64,000 nucleotides of DNA from Ceratopteris richardii (GCA_020310875.1 CM035417.1:83284728-83348727), one strand, 5' to 3'; shown: positions 9,991 to 23,300, counted from the first letter of the stretch. Notes: generated by a model from the sequence alone, not told the origin. Numbers and translations are program-made.

Positions 9991-11480
9991 TCACCTTAAC
10001 TTATTTCGTCTAATGCACTCTCTAGCCTCTGCTTGTGCTTCTTCTCTAACCCTCAACTCTTCTTCTTTTTGCTTAGCAGTGTTGAGTCTCATTAACATAT
10101 CCTCTATAAGAGTTTCTTGATATAACTTGACTCTACATCCGATAATATATCTTGGCAAGATGTCACATTCTAGAGTGGCCAATTGAATCACACTGCTAGT
10201 GGAAATTCTATTAATGATCATGGGCCCATATCCTCTTTTTTCCAATTTATGAGCATGCTGCTTTAGTGTTTAAACCAACACTAGGTCTCCCTCTTTCAAT
10301 CCTTTATCCTTAATGTGTGCATTAAAATAAGCCTTTTGTCTTTTCTTTGTAGCATAGAATCTTGGTGCCGCTCGTAGCCTCATTTCACCTAAGCGTTCTA
10401 GATGAAATATCCTAGAGGACAACTCATGTCCATTCCACTCATACTCTTGTGCTACTTTTAAAGTTGTGATTAGGAAGTCTAATGGTAGCACAACATCTTG
10501 ACTGAAGAACATCTGAAATGGGGTGGCATTGAGTACAATTTTGTAGGCAACTCAGCAAGCCCAAACAACATGATGAAGTTGTTTGTCCCAATCAGAGCAT
10601 CTATTATTTACTAGTTTAGTCAAGACATTACATAGGATTTTCTTTGTGCTCTCAGCTTGTCTGCTAGCTTGTAGATGATAGGGGGAAGACTTCTTATGTA
10701 TCACCAAGAATCCTTGGAGAATATTTTCAATGACTTCATTCAAGAAGTGTGTGCCTCTATCGCTCACTAACTCTATTGGTAGTCCATATCTCATGAACAC
10801 ATTCTCGAATAAGAACCTAGCCATCGTTTGAGCATCATTCTTTGTGGTGGCTTTTACTTCTGCCCACTTTGTAAGGTAATCTGTGGCTACAATAATGTAC
10901 TCTGCATGGGAGTTTCTAGCTCGGGGGTTAATAGGACCAAGAAAGTCTATACCCCACTTCGAGAATGTGCATCGTCCCATCATTAGTCTCAAAGGCATCT
11001 CTTCTCTCATTATTGGATATTGTGCACGTTGGCATGTATCACATTTCTTCACATAGGTATGTGCATCCATATGAAGAGTGTGCCACACAAGTCTTGACAA
11101 TAGAATTGTCTTAATTACTCGATCAGGCACGAAATGTCCACCTGCAACACCAATATGTGGAGTTTCTAAGACTTTCAAAAAGTCCAATTCATGAACACAC
11201 AATCTTAAGTAACCATCTTTGCCTCTCCGGTATAGGTTTTCACCTACTAAATCATGGTCTTGAGCTTCTTACTCCATGCTCCATTTTCTTGCTAGACTAT
11301 CCTCATTGGGTAGTGTTCTTGATTTCATAAATTCTATCAATGGAGCACTCGAATCTGGAACTATTGACACATGATAAAGGGTAGCATGTTCCACTGGGGG
11401 GTCTCTCTTTGCACATTGGACAATTCTTAATCCACTCATGTATTGCTCTATCCATACTAGGCAAATACACTCCTAAACGT
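9991..11480 (-). pseudogene. G2 integrase, broken
   Basis: Frames at 11202-10552, 10512-10270 and 10245-9991 cover the HHCC zinc region (ETPHIGVAGGHFVPD, KKCDTCQRA), the core with GIDFLGPINP, VSDRGTHFLNE and QASRQAESTKK, and a C-terminal domain. Stops near 10550 and 10270 break the frame. The region above 11202 is also integrase N-terminal sequence but is interrupted. The Asp-Asp-Glu residues are still visible. Confidence 0.8.
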
Positions 11481-11497
11481 TTTAGATATTGTAATGT

Positions 11498-12412
11498 TCA
11501 TTGTTTAGAATAGTGATTTCCTAGCAATCCTTCATGAGCTTGTTGCAACCAACTGCTATGTTCATTGTCCTCAACACAACAAGCTATTACACCCTCTACA
11601 TCTTGTTTGTACATACTTCCTGCAAATATTTGATAGTTTTGTGATCTTACAATTTCATCTTTGTTCATTGTTACATTCTTATTTGTAGGTCCAAAGGTTA
11701 GGATAGGTACCAAATTATTTGCCCATTTAGGAACAACTTCTAAATTGAACAAATAAGCATCGGGTAACTCATCAGACACTCCTTGCGGTTGTTCTCTTGA
11801 ATTGATGTGAGAAAGGTGATCTGCTTTGAGGTGGGTCCTACCTTTCCTAACAACCACTTCAAAGTCGTATTCCATTAGTAAGAGGAACATCTTACTAAGC
11901 ATCCTGTATTGCAAGGTTTATTGACCAAATATAATAAAGCTTGATTATCGGTGAAAAACTTTCTTTCTGCTGCATTTAGCTATCTACTAGCATATGCTAT
12001 GGGCAAATCTAAATTTCTGTCACCTGTGGCTTGTGCTATCACACATCCTATTGCATGATTGGATGCATCTACATGGACATGGAATGGTCTATTCCAATCA
12101 AGGGTGGTCAATATGGGTGTTGTGCACAAACATCTCTTTCAGCTCATTGAAGGAATTTTCACATTCATCGTTCCATTCAAAATTTATCAACAAAGCAAAA
12201 AGAGGTTTAGCTATGATTGCATACATGTGGATAAGCATGCGGTAATATCCACAATGGCCCATAAAGGCTTGTACCTCTTTCACATTCTTTGGCCTCGACA
12301 ACTCTGCTATGGCTCATACCTTATCCTCATCTGTTGATATTCCATTCTTCTAAACAATATGACCTAAGATCTTACCTTGACATACCATGAACACACACTT
12401 TTCTGGGTTCAG
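11498..12412 (-). pseudogene. G2 RT C-terminal part and RNase H
   Basis: The frame at 12301-12098 reads RPKNVKEVQAFMGHCGYYR, the RT-RNase H connection. Degenerate RNase H follows, and an open frame at 11914-11498 covers its end (LLLMEYDFEVVVRKGRTHLK, ADHLSH). This frame stops at CAA TGA ACA, at the same codon where G3 has CAA TGA ACC. The palm motif of RT is absent because the element is cut off at about 12412. Confidence 0.8.
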
Positions 12413-12417
12413 ACACA

Positions 12418-13094
12418 CTCCTAATACAAGAGCAAGAAAGAATCAATTATGGATTCAGTTTACCACTCAAAGGAAGCAACCCAAGCAAAGTGTTTGAGAG
12501 TATGTGACCGAATTCAAAGATGTGGCTGACCAATTGGCAAGCATAGGAGAAGAGATTGAAGAGGAGCAAATAGTGAGACAAGTAATTAATGGCATCAAGG
12601 CAGATGAGAAGTGGGAAGCCTTCACAACTGCCATGGACTTATACATGGACATGCAGATTCCAGATCTTACCACACTCATGGGGCAACTCTTTACCCATGA
12701 ATCCAAGCTTAGCAAAAATGGAGAACCATCAAGAGTTAATAACTCTTCTTCCCTATACACAGATAAAGGCAAGACTAAAGAGAAAGGGAAAAGCAAAAAA
12801 GTAGAGGATGAAGGAACTACTTCTCAAGCTAACTATGCAGGAAGAGGTAGGAACTCAAGAGGAAGGGTCAGAAGAGGTAAGAAAGGTAGGGGGAGAACTT
12901 TCAACTCTTCCCCATGCAACATATGTGGACTCTCTAATCACACTACAGATGACTGCTATAGGAACTTCAAGAATCAGAGAGGAAGAGGATATCAAAGAGG
13001 TGTCTACTTAAAATCAAGAGGAAGATTCAACCATAATCAAGGCTACAACCATGGCTACAAAAACAACTACAAAAACAATTACAATAACTATTAA
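12418..13094 (+). pseudogene. Copia A gag, 5' truncated
   Basis: The frame from 12504 (TEFKDVADQLASIGEEIEEE, VRQVINGIKADEKWEAF) is close to B and D gag. The stretch 12418-12503 is homologous but holds a stop. A CCHC knuckle, CNICGLSNHTTDDC, follows an RGRGR-rich basic stretch, then an asparagine/tyrosine-rich tail. The frame closes at a TAA within that tail. Gag would coat and package the RNA. Confidence 0.85.
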
Positions 13095-13160
13095 GGAGGA
13101 TACAAAACAAGAAAGGACTACAACAACTACATAGAGGATCAAGAAGATTCTCTTCTCATT

Positions 13161-14575
13161 ATGAACATGACTTCAAAAGAAGGTATGAATGATGAGCACC
13201 TCTTCTATATTGACTCAGGATGTTCAAGACCTGTAGCAGACAATGTAGCTCTTCTCTTTGATCTTGAGGAGCCCAAGGGAAAGCACCAAGTACAAATAGG
13301 TGATGACACCAAGATTTTAGTGGTCAAGGTAGGAAATGTCAAAACTTCTGATGGGAATAGAAATTTGTTGAGAAGGGTTCTTTATGTACCTACAATCACC
13401 AAAAATTTGATGAGTGTTGGACAAATAGTGGAAAAAGGTTTGCAAGTTAGGTTCAACAAATATGGAGCTTTTGTGGAGGACCCCCAACATGGATTCAAGA
13501 GAATTGACAAGGGACAAAAAACAGGTAGACTGTTTACATTTGAGCTTGAGGACACTTGGAATATTGCACTCTATAACTAGGAGGATCAAATATTGTCTGA
13601 GCTTGTAATTTGGCATAAAATATTAGGGCATATCGGTGAGAGCACCTTGAAGCAAATATGTAGATATCAATGTGTGCTTGGGATACCTAATGTATCCAAG
13701 CAACACATGATCTATAAATGTGGTGCATGTTAGTTTGGTAAATCACACACATTATCCTCCTCAAAGAAAGGCGACATGCAAGAAGATTACTTGGAACTTG
13801 TCCACACATATGTGTGGGACCAAGCAAGGACCCTTCAATTTTAGGCTCAAGGTATTATGTGTCTTTCATTGATGATTTCAATAGGTTAACTATCTTGTAC
13901 TTTACAAAGCATAAAGATGAAGTGTTCAGTTGCTTTAAGAAGTATCTTGCACTTGTGGAAAACCAAACATGAAGAAGTCTAAAGAGGTTAAGGTCTGATG
14001 GAGGAGGTGATTACTTCTCAAATGAATGTGATGCAGTCTTGCAGGATAGAGGAATCAAAAGAGAGATTACTACAATGTATAACCCTAATCAAAATGGGGT
14101 GGTAAAGAGGAGAATTAGATTAATTGTGAAAACAACTAGATCAACGCTTAATGAAAAAAGTTTACCTAATTATTTGTGGGCAGAGAGTGTATCTACTGTC
14201 ACCTATCTTATTAACAGGTTGCCATCCAAATCACTTGTTGGGATGATCCCATATGAAGCATGACATGGTATAAGGCCATCATTGAATCATTGTAGAATCG
14301 TTGGATGTGTTGCTTATGTGCACATTCCATCTCAAATCAGAGGTACGCTAGACCCTAAGGTAGAGAAGTGCATCTTCATAGGGTATGATTTAAATCAGAA
14401 AGGATACAGGTTTTATAATCCAACCAACAAGGGATTTATGGTCAGTAGAGATGTTGTGTTTGATGAGAATGAATCTTGGGTTGAAAGTGAATGCAAGAAG
14501 GTCAAATTGCCATATGACTTGGAAGAGGAGTTTCCAAGCCTCACCAATGAGATGATGAGGACATCATCAACCTAG
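13161..14575 (+). pseudogene. Copia A protease and integrase, broken
   Basis: The frame at 13161-13580 carries the copia protease motif YIDSGCSRPVAD (B has DSGCSNHVAG) and the linker [19 protein letters not shown]. Integrase follows in pieces: GAG-pre-integrase and zinc region with stops (13581-13860), core with DGGGDYFS-like sequence near 14000, and NPNQNGVVKRRIR at 14039-14263, where the usual AER is VKR, so the catalytic Glu is lost. The C-terminal core continues at 14282-14575. It is not functional. Confidence 0.8.
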
Positions 14576-14580
14576 AAGAA

Positions 14581-16195
14581 TTGAAGGCATGGAAATCAAA
14601 GGGCAAAGCCAAGATGAAGAGGTTGGAAGACTTATTTGAATCAACCAACCAAGCTCTAAGGAGATTACAAAGGGAGAGCAAGAAGCCAATCAGATCTACA
14701 TATGAAGAAGCAAAGACCAAAGCAGAATGGAAGGAAGCTATGGATGAAGAAATAAAAGCACTCAAGGAGAATGATACTTGGGAGATAGTACCAAAGAAGG
14801 CATCAATGAAGGTAATTGGTTCTAGATGGATTTACAAAATGAAGAGAAACTCAGTTGAGTCCATAAACATGTATAAAGCTAAACTTGTTGCTAAGGGTTT
14901 TGCACAAACCCAAGGATTTGATTATGAAGAGACTTCCTCACTTGTGGCAAAAATGCCAACCATCAGAGTATTGGTAAGTGTGGCTGCATCAAGGAATTGG
15001 AATATGTACCAATTGGATGTAAAAAATGTTGTCCTAAATGGCTGGATTTCAAAGGAGATTTACATGGCTCAACCTCCTGGTTATGAAGACCCAAGCAAGG
15101 TAAATTATGTGTGCAGACTAAACAAAGCTCTTTATGGATTGAAGCAGGCACCTAGGGCATGGAACCATAGGTTGAGTACATACCTTCAAGATCAAGGATT
15201 CATGATGAGCAAAGCAGATACTTCTCTATTTGTCAAGAGAAGTAATTCAGAGCTGATATATTTATGTGTGTATGTTGATGACATCATCCTTATAGGTAGT
15301 GATGCCAATGGCATCAAACAAATTAAGAGCCTAATGATGAAAGAGTTCAAAATCAGTGACCTAAGGTCACTAAAGTATTTTCTTGGACTTGAATTGGTCT
15401 ATACAAATTCTAGAATTTACATTACTCAAAGGAAGTATGTATAGGACATGTTGAAGAAGTTCCACGTGGAGAATGCCAAGATAGCTAGCACCCCTATGGA
15501 GGCAAATCATAAATTATGTGCTCATGAAGGTGACTTGCTTGAAGACATTGCAGGATATCAAAGCATAGTTGGAACTCTAAACTATGCGACAAGGATTGAT
15601 ATAGCTTATGGAGTAAGTGTTTTAAGTCAGTTCATGCATAAACCTAGAGCACCTCACTTGGAAGCTACCAAAAGGACTTTGAAGTATCTCAAGGGTACTC
15701 AAAACCAAGGATTATACTTTCCATACACATCAGATTTGGACATCAAGCTACACTTAGATGCGAATTGGGTAGGTTGTAAAGATGACAGGAGGAGTGCCTC
15801 TGGTTATCTTGCTTTTGTAGGTGATAAGACCATTTCATGGTCTTCCAAGAAGTAACCTACTGTTGCTTTATCCTCAACAGATGCTGAATACAAGGGTTTA
15901 GCAAATCCTACACAAGAAGCCATATGGATTATTGCTATATTCAGATTTGAGACTTCACTCTAACTCACCTATGATTTTTGGTGACAATACAAGTTCTTTG
16001 CATCTTGCAGCAAATCCTATCTATCATGCAAGAACCAAGCATATAGAAGTACACTATCATTATGTTAGAGAGAAGCTATTGAGCAAAGAGATTCAATTGG
16101 CATATGTATCCACAAATATGCAATGTGCAAATTTATAGACCAAAGCACTTGATGCTACTAAACTTTGCAGATTTAAAGCTATGATTGGATTATAG
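14581..16195 (+). pseudogene. Copia A reverse transcriptase and RNase H
   Basis: RT spans 14581-15444 with KVIGSRWIYKMKR, LDVKNVVLNGW, KALYGLKQAPRAW and the palm motif YVDDIILIG. A TAG at 15442 interrupts it. The frame resumes at 15448-15855 (IVGTLNYATR, LHLDANWVGCKDDRRSASGY) and ends in a stop after ISWSSKK. RNase H then continues in broken frames to RTKHIEVHYHYVREK at 15932-16138. These are standard copia motifs and the copy is dead. Confidence 0.85.
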
Positions 16196-16253
16196 GACAT
16201 TCAAGAGGACTCATGAAGAAGACCAATCCAAGATGTTTGGATTGAGGGGGAGA

Positions 16254-17188
16254 TATTGGAGCAAATTGGAAAAGCCTTCACATTTGGCTTCACTTGAAGA
16301 ATCATATGAAGAAACATGTGATGAGTCACATGACCCAATGCTTGTAAAGCTAGATCATTTACTTCTTGTAAAAGATAAATCCTAGAGAGAATATTGTAAA
16401 CACATTCATTTTGTGGAGTTTGGAGAAGTAGAAGCTACAAATCTCATTTAGGAGAATCATTCGTAACTTAGAGGAACACTTTTAGTTGAAGACAAATTTG
16501 AATTCAAATTCAAATTTGAAAGATGAACTCATTATAAAAGGTACTTGTAATCGCATGGCTAATGTGTCTCCATTCTAGAGTTTATTGGTGCTCATTTGTA
16601 GAGGTTGAGTGGCTTACACCATAGCCTACTCTCCTTACTATCATTGAGCTTCATATCTATGCCAATAATCATGTACAACATTGTCAAGTAATATACTACA
16701 TTATTGATTATGTTCATCTCCTTCTCTGCTATGTCTACTCAAAATAGTGAACTTGTAATGCTCATATCTCAGTGGGTTCGTATTCATTTTCCATGGTCTA
16801 TACTTGTTGGAACGAGCTAAAAGTGTACTTCCAACAATCAAGATTTGAAGCAATTTGATTCAGCCAATTTGGAGAAATTCGCATCGACGTGATCTCTGGT
16901 CATTCTCTGCACATTCCTTAAAAAGTCGGGGGTAAGCTTCTACTTGCTAAAGTCATTGCTCAATGTATAGTCTATCATTTTAAGTGATTCCACTTGGAAT
17001 CATTAGCTCTTACAGTTAGTTTGATGCACCCAAAAGGAATTTCCTAATTGCTATTGTAGTGTGAGCACTGAGCAAAATAGCTAGCAGGTATCAAGACCAA
17101 AATATCAAGTTTTTGATCACTAGCTATGTGCAAAGTTATCTGTTTTGATCTAATTGTCTGAAGCATCATCTCCAAAGTACATAGGCAC
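16254..17188 (+). repeat. Copia A 3' LTR, left part
   Basis: It begins TATTGGAGCAAATTGG after a purine tract, aligning with TGTTGGAGCAAGTC of B and D but strongly diverged. It includes a TATA-like CATTATAAAAGG near 16530 and an A/T palindromic stretch (AAATTTGAATTCAAATTC) near 16493. It ends at the B insertion. The remainder is 33515-33576 (CATTGGCAAGCTAAAGGAGCC). Confidence 0.7.
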
Positions 17189-17193
17189 TTATT

Positions 17194-18466
17194 TGTTGGA
17201 GCAAGTCTATGACAAGCCTAAGTATTGGCTTGAGTCTCACAAAAGTCTTAGAAGAAGCTTTAAAAAGAAGACTATGTAAAGTTCACTTGTGAACTACCTC
17301 TTGTAACTTTTGAAGAGTTTACTTAATGTAAAAGTAAGAGAATCTTAAGTGGTTGAGTCCACTTGATCAAGAATGGAAAGAGGAGCCATGAATTCGTGAT
17401 TTGTGGTAGGTAGAGAATCAAATCAATCATTGATTGATTGGAGAGTGATTGAGGGAAGTTAGCCTCCCAAACTCAACTATAAATAGATGGCAATTTTAGT
17501 CGTGGTTAGAGAGACCTATGTGAAGACCTCCAAGAGCTGAGCTTTATGCCATATCAAGGTGTGATTACAAGGCACACATATGTATCAATAATTCATTGTA
17601 TTGTACAAGCAATATACTTTCATTTTCATGATTATTTGAGTTCATCTTTCCATGTTCTTGTGAAGTGTACTACTCACTGCCATTACTCTCAGTTTTCTCA
17701 GTCAGCTTGCAGAGATGTTTTCTCTAAGCTTGGTGCATCATTTTTAGTGATTTAACTTGGTAAAGTTAGCTCTATAAGTCTACTATATGCTCACAAATTT
17801 TCATATCATTTGGATGTTGCAATCTTCAGTTATGTTCATTTGAAGTCAACAGGGTCTGTTCATCTTCACTTCTCTGTCAGGTACCCGACTTTTTCACTCA
17901 TCTTGTCAGAGCCATTTCTCAGTGGTTACTTATTCAAATTCAGTGATTTAAGGCTTGTTGGATTTAACTTACTGTCTAGTATAACCATACAAATTTTCAT
18001 AATCATTAGATTTCTACAGTTTGAGTTATGTTGATTTTTCTACTCACTGGTCTATTTCTATAGCAGCCCGTGAAAATCGGGATGATGTCATCACTTGTTG
18101 AAACTCATTCTCAGTGTGTGGTTCATTATTTTTGATGAGATTACTCTTGAAAGTTAGCTCTTTAAGTTGTCTAGACTTCTCCAAGAGGAATTGAGCTAAT
18201 TGCTGTTGTGCTCAGAGAATTATGTAAAACACTGGACACGTGTATGAACCAAGAATAGCAAGTTTTCACCTCTGAGCTAACTCCAACTTATCTGTTTTGA
18301 TCTATCTTTTTGAGAGTGATCTTCCAAGGTACATAGGGTGTCTAATACATCCATTGGCAAGCTAAAAGGGCCCACCATATACTCCTGGAGTTCATTTGGC
18401 TGGTGTAGATCAAGGATTTTGCAACATCTCTTCATCTTCAAGCACATACCTATCCATCTCTTCACA
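17194..18466 (+). repeat. 5' LTR of copia B
   Basis: The ends are TGTTGG...TTCACA. A TATA box, TATAAATA, lies at 17478-17485 (context CAACTATAAATAGATGG) and would drive the element RNA. The pair at 32237-33509 is the same length. Confidence 0.95.
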
Positions 18467-18467
18467 G

Positions 18468-18479
18468 TGGTATCAGAGC
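18468..18479 (+). other. Primer binding site of copia B
   Basis: TGGTATCAGAGC starts one base after the LTR end. It is complementary to the 3' end of plant initiator tRNA-Met, the usual primer of copia reverse transcription. Confidence 0.95.
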
Positions 18480-18492
18480 AAGGTTGGACAAC

Positions 18493-19660
18493 ATGGCAGA
18501 TGGATTTCCTTCATCAATTGACAAATTAGACAGAGGTAACTACTCAGCTTGGTCATTAAGAATGGAAGCCTATCTCCAAGGTAGAAGTTTATATGGTTAT
18601 GTGGCTGGAGATGAAGTTATGCCAAGTTTCAGGAACAAAAGTCAACCAACACAAGAAGAGCAAGAAAGATTGAGCACATGGTGCTCCAAGGATGCACTTG
18701 CAAGGTCTTATCTCCTCAACACTATCTCAGATTTTTTGTTGTCTCACATTAGAAGTTGTAAGACATCTCAGGAAGTGTGGGATGCACTTGAAGCTTTCTT
18801 TTCTTCAAGTACCAAAGCTAGGAAGCATCAACTATGGCTGGAGTTCACAACTCTCAAGAAGGCTCCCAAACAAAATGTGACTGATTTTGTCACAAAGCTC
18901 AAGGACATAGCGGATCAGTTGGGAAGCATTGGAGAGGTAATAGATGAAGAGCAAATTGTAAGGCAGGTCATCAATGGCTTGAAGGCAGATGATAAGTGGG
19001 AAGCATTCACCACAGCTATGGATTTGTACATGGACATGCATGTACCTGATTTCAACACACTCATTGGACAACTACTTACTCAAGAGGCAAAGCTTATCAA
19101 AAATGGAGAAAGCTCTAAAGGTAATCAATCTTCAGCTTTATACACGGATAAAAGCAAGTCTAAAGATAACAAAGGAAAGGCAAAGAAAGTGGATGATGAA
19201 GCAGGTACATATCAAGCTAACTATGCAGGTAGAGGAAGACATGGCAGAGGTAGAGGAAGAGGAGGTAGACAAGGCAGGGGGAGATCCCAAGACTCCAACT
19301 CATGTTCTATTTGTGGATTAACTAATCATACAACTAAAAATTGCTTTAGGAATTCCAGGAATCAAAGAGGCAGAGGATACAATAGAGGAAGTTATGGCTA
19401 CTCAAGAGGAAGGTTCAACAACTACCATGGCAACTACAACAACTACAATCATTCAAACTATCAAGGAGGCTACAAAGGAAGGAGAGACTACAATAACTAC
19501 ACAGAAGACTCAAACAAAGAGGATTCATTATTGATCATGAACATGGCTATGCCACAAGGTAAATCTGATGAGCATGTTTTCTACATAGATTCAGGTTGTT
19601 CAAATCATGTGGCAGGAAATGTGGCACTCCTATCAGATTTAGAAGATCCAAGGAATAAGC
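18493..19660 (+). pseudogene. Copia B gag and start of protease, cut by T
   Basis: I chose the ATG at 18493 (MADGFPSSIDKLDRGNY) because it is the first ATG after the primer site. Gag carries the copia N-terminal LDRGNYSAWSLRME, the central UBN2-type region with QVINGLKADDKWEAF, an RGRGRGGRQGRGR basic run, the knuckle CSICGLTNHTTKNC, and an Asn/Tyr/Gly-rich tail. The protease motif YIDSGCSNHVAGN follows. The frame is intact until T enters after LEDPRNKH. The rest of the polyprotein resumes at 29172. The coding sequence is very like D, without D's stops. Confidence 0.92.
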
Positions 19661-19664
19661 ATGA

Positions 19665-19689
19665 AACACTGAGTCACAACAAAGGAGAA
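19665..19689 (+). repeat. Left terminal inverted repeat of T
   Basis: It begins AACACTGAGTCACAACAAAG. Compared with the reverse complement of the right end, 20 of the first 25 bases match. The flanking ATGA (19661-19664) is the target duplication. Confidence 0.85.
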
Positions 19690-20319
19690 TAAAGACATGT
19701 TCTCTTTTTCTTTTTACCTAAAGACCATTATATGAAGCAAAAAAGTGGGCATTTTACAATATCTAGAAAGCATCACGAGTCTTGCTTGTAAATATTGTCA
19801 CTAGAAGCTTGATCTCATATCCCAAGTAGTCAAGATAGATATACTAAAATTCTTGCTGCCATGAAAACTAGTTGTTGAGCATGACCAAGAATCCCACATC
19901 ATGATCTTTGACAATAGATTAGAGTTGAGAAGGTACAAGTAAGAATTCGCGAAGCTCCATCATTACATCTATAACCTCAACAAGCACAGATGATAGCTAA
20001 TTAAAAGTTACTCGAAAATTAGAGTACATGTGTTGCAAAAATCAGAGCATTTTAACAAGGCAATTAAGATCATCCCCTTTGTATGGTTAAGATCCCCATT
20101 GAATGCCTGGCCATATTAACAGAATATGAAATACATTTCACAAAAGCATTCCCATGAGAAGATAATATTCAACAAAATTATACTAAGAAACATTCACACA
20201 TGATCAGAGAAATGCTCAAGATAAATCAAGCTGAACACAAAGTGGAAGCAGAACTCCAAATTATATTTCCATTAAAATGATCTTTTACATTTCATGTGTT
20301 CTACAAGAGTAATGTGAAT
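19690..20319. other. T left noncoding margin
   Basis: AT-rich sequence between the left TIR and the stop codon of the methyltransferase gene. It probably holds that gene's 3' untranslated region and poly(A) signals. I see no ORF or repeat in it. Confidence 0.5.
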
Positions 20320-23300
20320 CTACAATAGAAGTTGATCATAGCTTTCCTTAGGCTCAAGGATATTGGGATCCTCTGGCACATTAGAACACCTATCTTGCCT
20401 CTCTTGCTCCAAGATTGGCTCTTCAAGGTCAGCCATGTCCCCCGGTTCATCTGCAAGTGGGGGAACAGGCTCCCTTGAAGCTGGTTGGAATCTCTCCGTA
20501 TCTGCAATGTGCTTCCTTCCAACCTCTTGGTCTTCATCTGGGCATTCATTCAGCCCATTGATTCTCATTCTAATGAAGCTCACTTGAGCATCATCCTTCT
20601 CCACAGCTATGCAGTGCCTGAACATCTTTAAGGAGCAAGCCAGAGTCATTCCTGAAACAGCAGAAAACCACTTAGAGGCTTCAATCAACCATGACTAATG
20701 AAAATTGTGAAAATTGAAATTACCTGTGCCCGAAAAAAGGTCTAGGACCCAGTCATCATCATTGGAGAATAGCTGAAGCAATCTCATTATGAGTTTTTGT
20801 GGCTTCTGATAAGGGTTAACCAATGTCATGTCCCCAGCTACATGACGAAGTTTCTTGGTAACGGCTGGGAACATGAGCACATTTGAGATCCCATTCTCAT
20901 TGCAATGCTCCCTGACTCTCCTTTTGCTTACTTCATCATAATAGCCAACTGTAATGCATTCAGTGGCGCTCACAAACCGATGCAAAGGAGTGTGATTTAC
21001 GTTTGTCTTCACCCTGCAAAAAAGAACTATGAGTCACAGAGAGCATCATTAAAGCCATGGAGATAGAAAGAAGATTACTTACCAAGTGAGGCACTCCACA
21101 GCATGACATCTTGCCTTCAGAACAGTTGAAATAGAGAAAGACTGGTCTCTGCTATGGAAAATTACTATCCTCCAAAGAGGAGACATAGTCAACTCTGCAA
21201 AATCAGTGACCATCTTCCGAATCTGAGGGTGTTTGAAGGGTTCATCATCATTTACTGATCCCAACATCCTAAATCCATAGGGTATGTCCGCTATGAGAAG
21301 GGAGAAATGTTTTCTAGGCACAACAGAACAAATATTATTTACATCACTACAGAACACATTGTAATATACAGGCCTAAGGGGGTCTAGGGGATTGGAGAAA
21401 CATTTAAGATCAGGTTCATCATCAAAATCCATCTCCTTTGCTTTCAGTCTAGATTTCTCATGCCTTGCTCTTTGAATGTGAGCAAGGAATGCAGGGGGGC
21501 AATCATCTAGTACCTCTGTAGACTTACTTTTCCTTGGTTTCTGCAGAAAAAATTGGAAAGACAATTAAAAGAGCTCTTCAATACAGCAAACAGAACATAA
21601 GGAACGGATGCATGGCATCGATTTCTTGTTGGGGTAGATGCTAGGCATCGACCTTCTACTGAAAATCGATGCTTGGCATCGACTTTGGGACATAAGTCGA
21701 TGCCTGGCATCGACTTTTGCCACGAGGTCGATGCCAGGCATCGACTTATGTTGCAGGTCGATGCCAGGCATCGACTTATGCTGCAAGTCAATGCCAGGCA
21801 TCGACTTATGCCCCCAAGTCGATGCCAGGCATCGACTTCTACCGTCAGGTCGATGCCAGGCATCCACTTTTGCCTGCAGACTGATGCCAGGCATCGAATT
21901 TAGCTGTAAGTCGATGCCATGCAAGGCATCAAATTGGTTAGGTGAATCAAGGCATCTAACTTAATGGCAAACTAGGCACAACCTCAGAAAGAGAACCTAC
22001 CCAATCACGAAACAGGATGAAATATTCTGATAAGGCTTTGTAGGATGATGTGGTTGGATAGTCTGCTTGGACCTCTGTCCAAGAAAAGCAACCCAGCCTC
22101 TTCATCATCACCTCTTGAATCTTCATGTACACTTTATGACTACAGACACAGAAATATAAAAGAGACTAGGTTAGACCAGAAGCATGGGAGGAGGGAAAAA
22201 GGATCTGAGAATAACATACATACTTATTGAGCTCAGTCACCATCTCCTCCAGGCTTAACTCCTTCGAGATTACCCTTGACAAAGTTGATATGATCAATGT
22301 ATCATCCTTGATTTCTTGAAGGGCCCTCCATGGGGTCAGCTTCATGTCCTCAGGAGCCTCTTCAATTGAAAGGTCAACTTTCCTTCCCTTTCCCTTCAGA
22401 TCAACTTGTGGGTCTGGCCTCGACTTTCGTTGCTTCTGGCCCTTGACCTCCTTGTTCTCCCACATTGTGAAAATTCTATCCTGTAGATCCCAGATCTCAC
22501 CTGATCTGAATGCCAGTTGAAACCATGGATCATATTTCCTCAAAGCATCAGACTTTCTATTCTCATCCAATGCAATTCCAACCTCAATAAGGCATTGCTT
22601 TCATAGATTGGGATGTATTCTTCCAGCTTCCTTCACAAGACAATCTTCATATTCATGGTGGAAGAACCGAATTCTCTCTATGGAGGACATTTTCTGCCTG
22701 TAGTCATTGTCGTTGTTGTGATCCCAAGCAAGAAGCTTGGCTTCCTCAGTTGTAAGACCAGCATATATCTTACACTTTGCATACCTAAAGAAAAATGTAG
22801 TAGGGTGCTCCTTCACTAACTGTCTACGAGCCTCTACAGAGTGTGAACCTCCAATCACATAATAAGTGTAATCCTCAAACAAACCCTCATTGAAATCGTC
22901 CACACAGCTGCACTCATTCGGATCCACCATGACAAGGAATGGCACAACAGTAGCATGAGGATTTATTTTCATTTTCTTCTTAAGATTTTGGACGTGCAAA
23001 TTATGTGGCTCCCTGATCTCAAGGGGCCTCCTCCCTGTGACTGGATCTACGGGTGGCCTGTGGATGATATTGATTGGCAGGTGGAACAACTGCCCCTTCT
23101 TCACAACTTTTCTTCTAGCTATGTCCTCCCTCATCTTATTCTGCTCAGTACCAAGAACACCAGATGCAAGCTCTCCACCAGGTGCAACAATTATGTCCCC
23201 AGAGCTAGAGCTTGAGTCAGAAAACTCCTCTTCTGAAATTATCTTCTTTTTCTTTTGGAGCTTTTTCTGCACGCTCTGCTTACCCCTTGCCTTTACAGGG

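Larger units (their letters stand above)
8013..12412 (-). mobile_element. Gypsy G2, 3' half, minus strand
   Basis: Right to left: part of RT, RNase H, integrase, second protease-like domain, tail and LTR. The homology to G3 stops within RT just after the NPEKCVF-equivalent motif, at about 12412. From about 12418 the sequence is copia gag on the other strand. The 5' half of G2 is therefore lost at a chimeric junction. The blocks carry stops and shifts. Confidence 0.8.
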
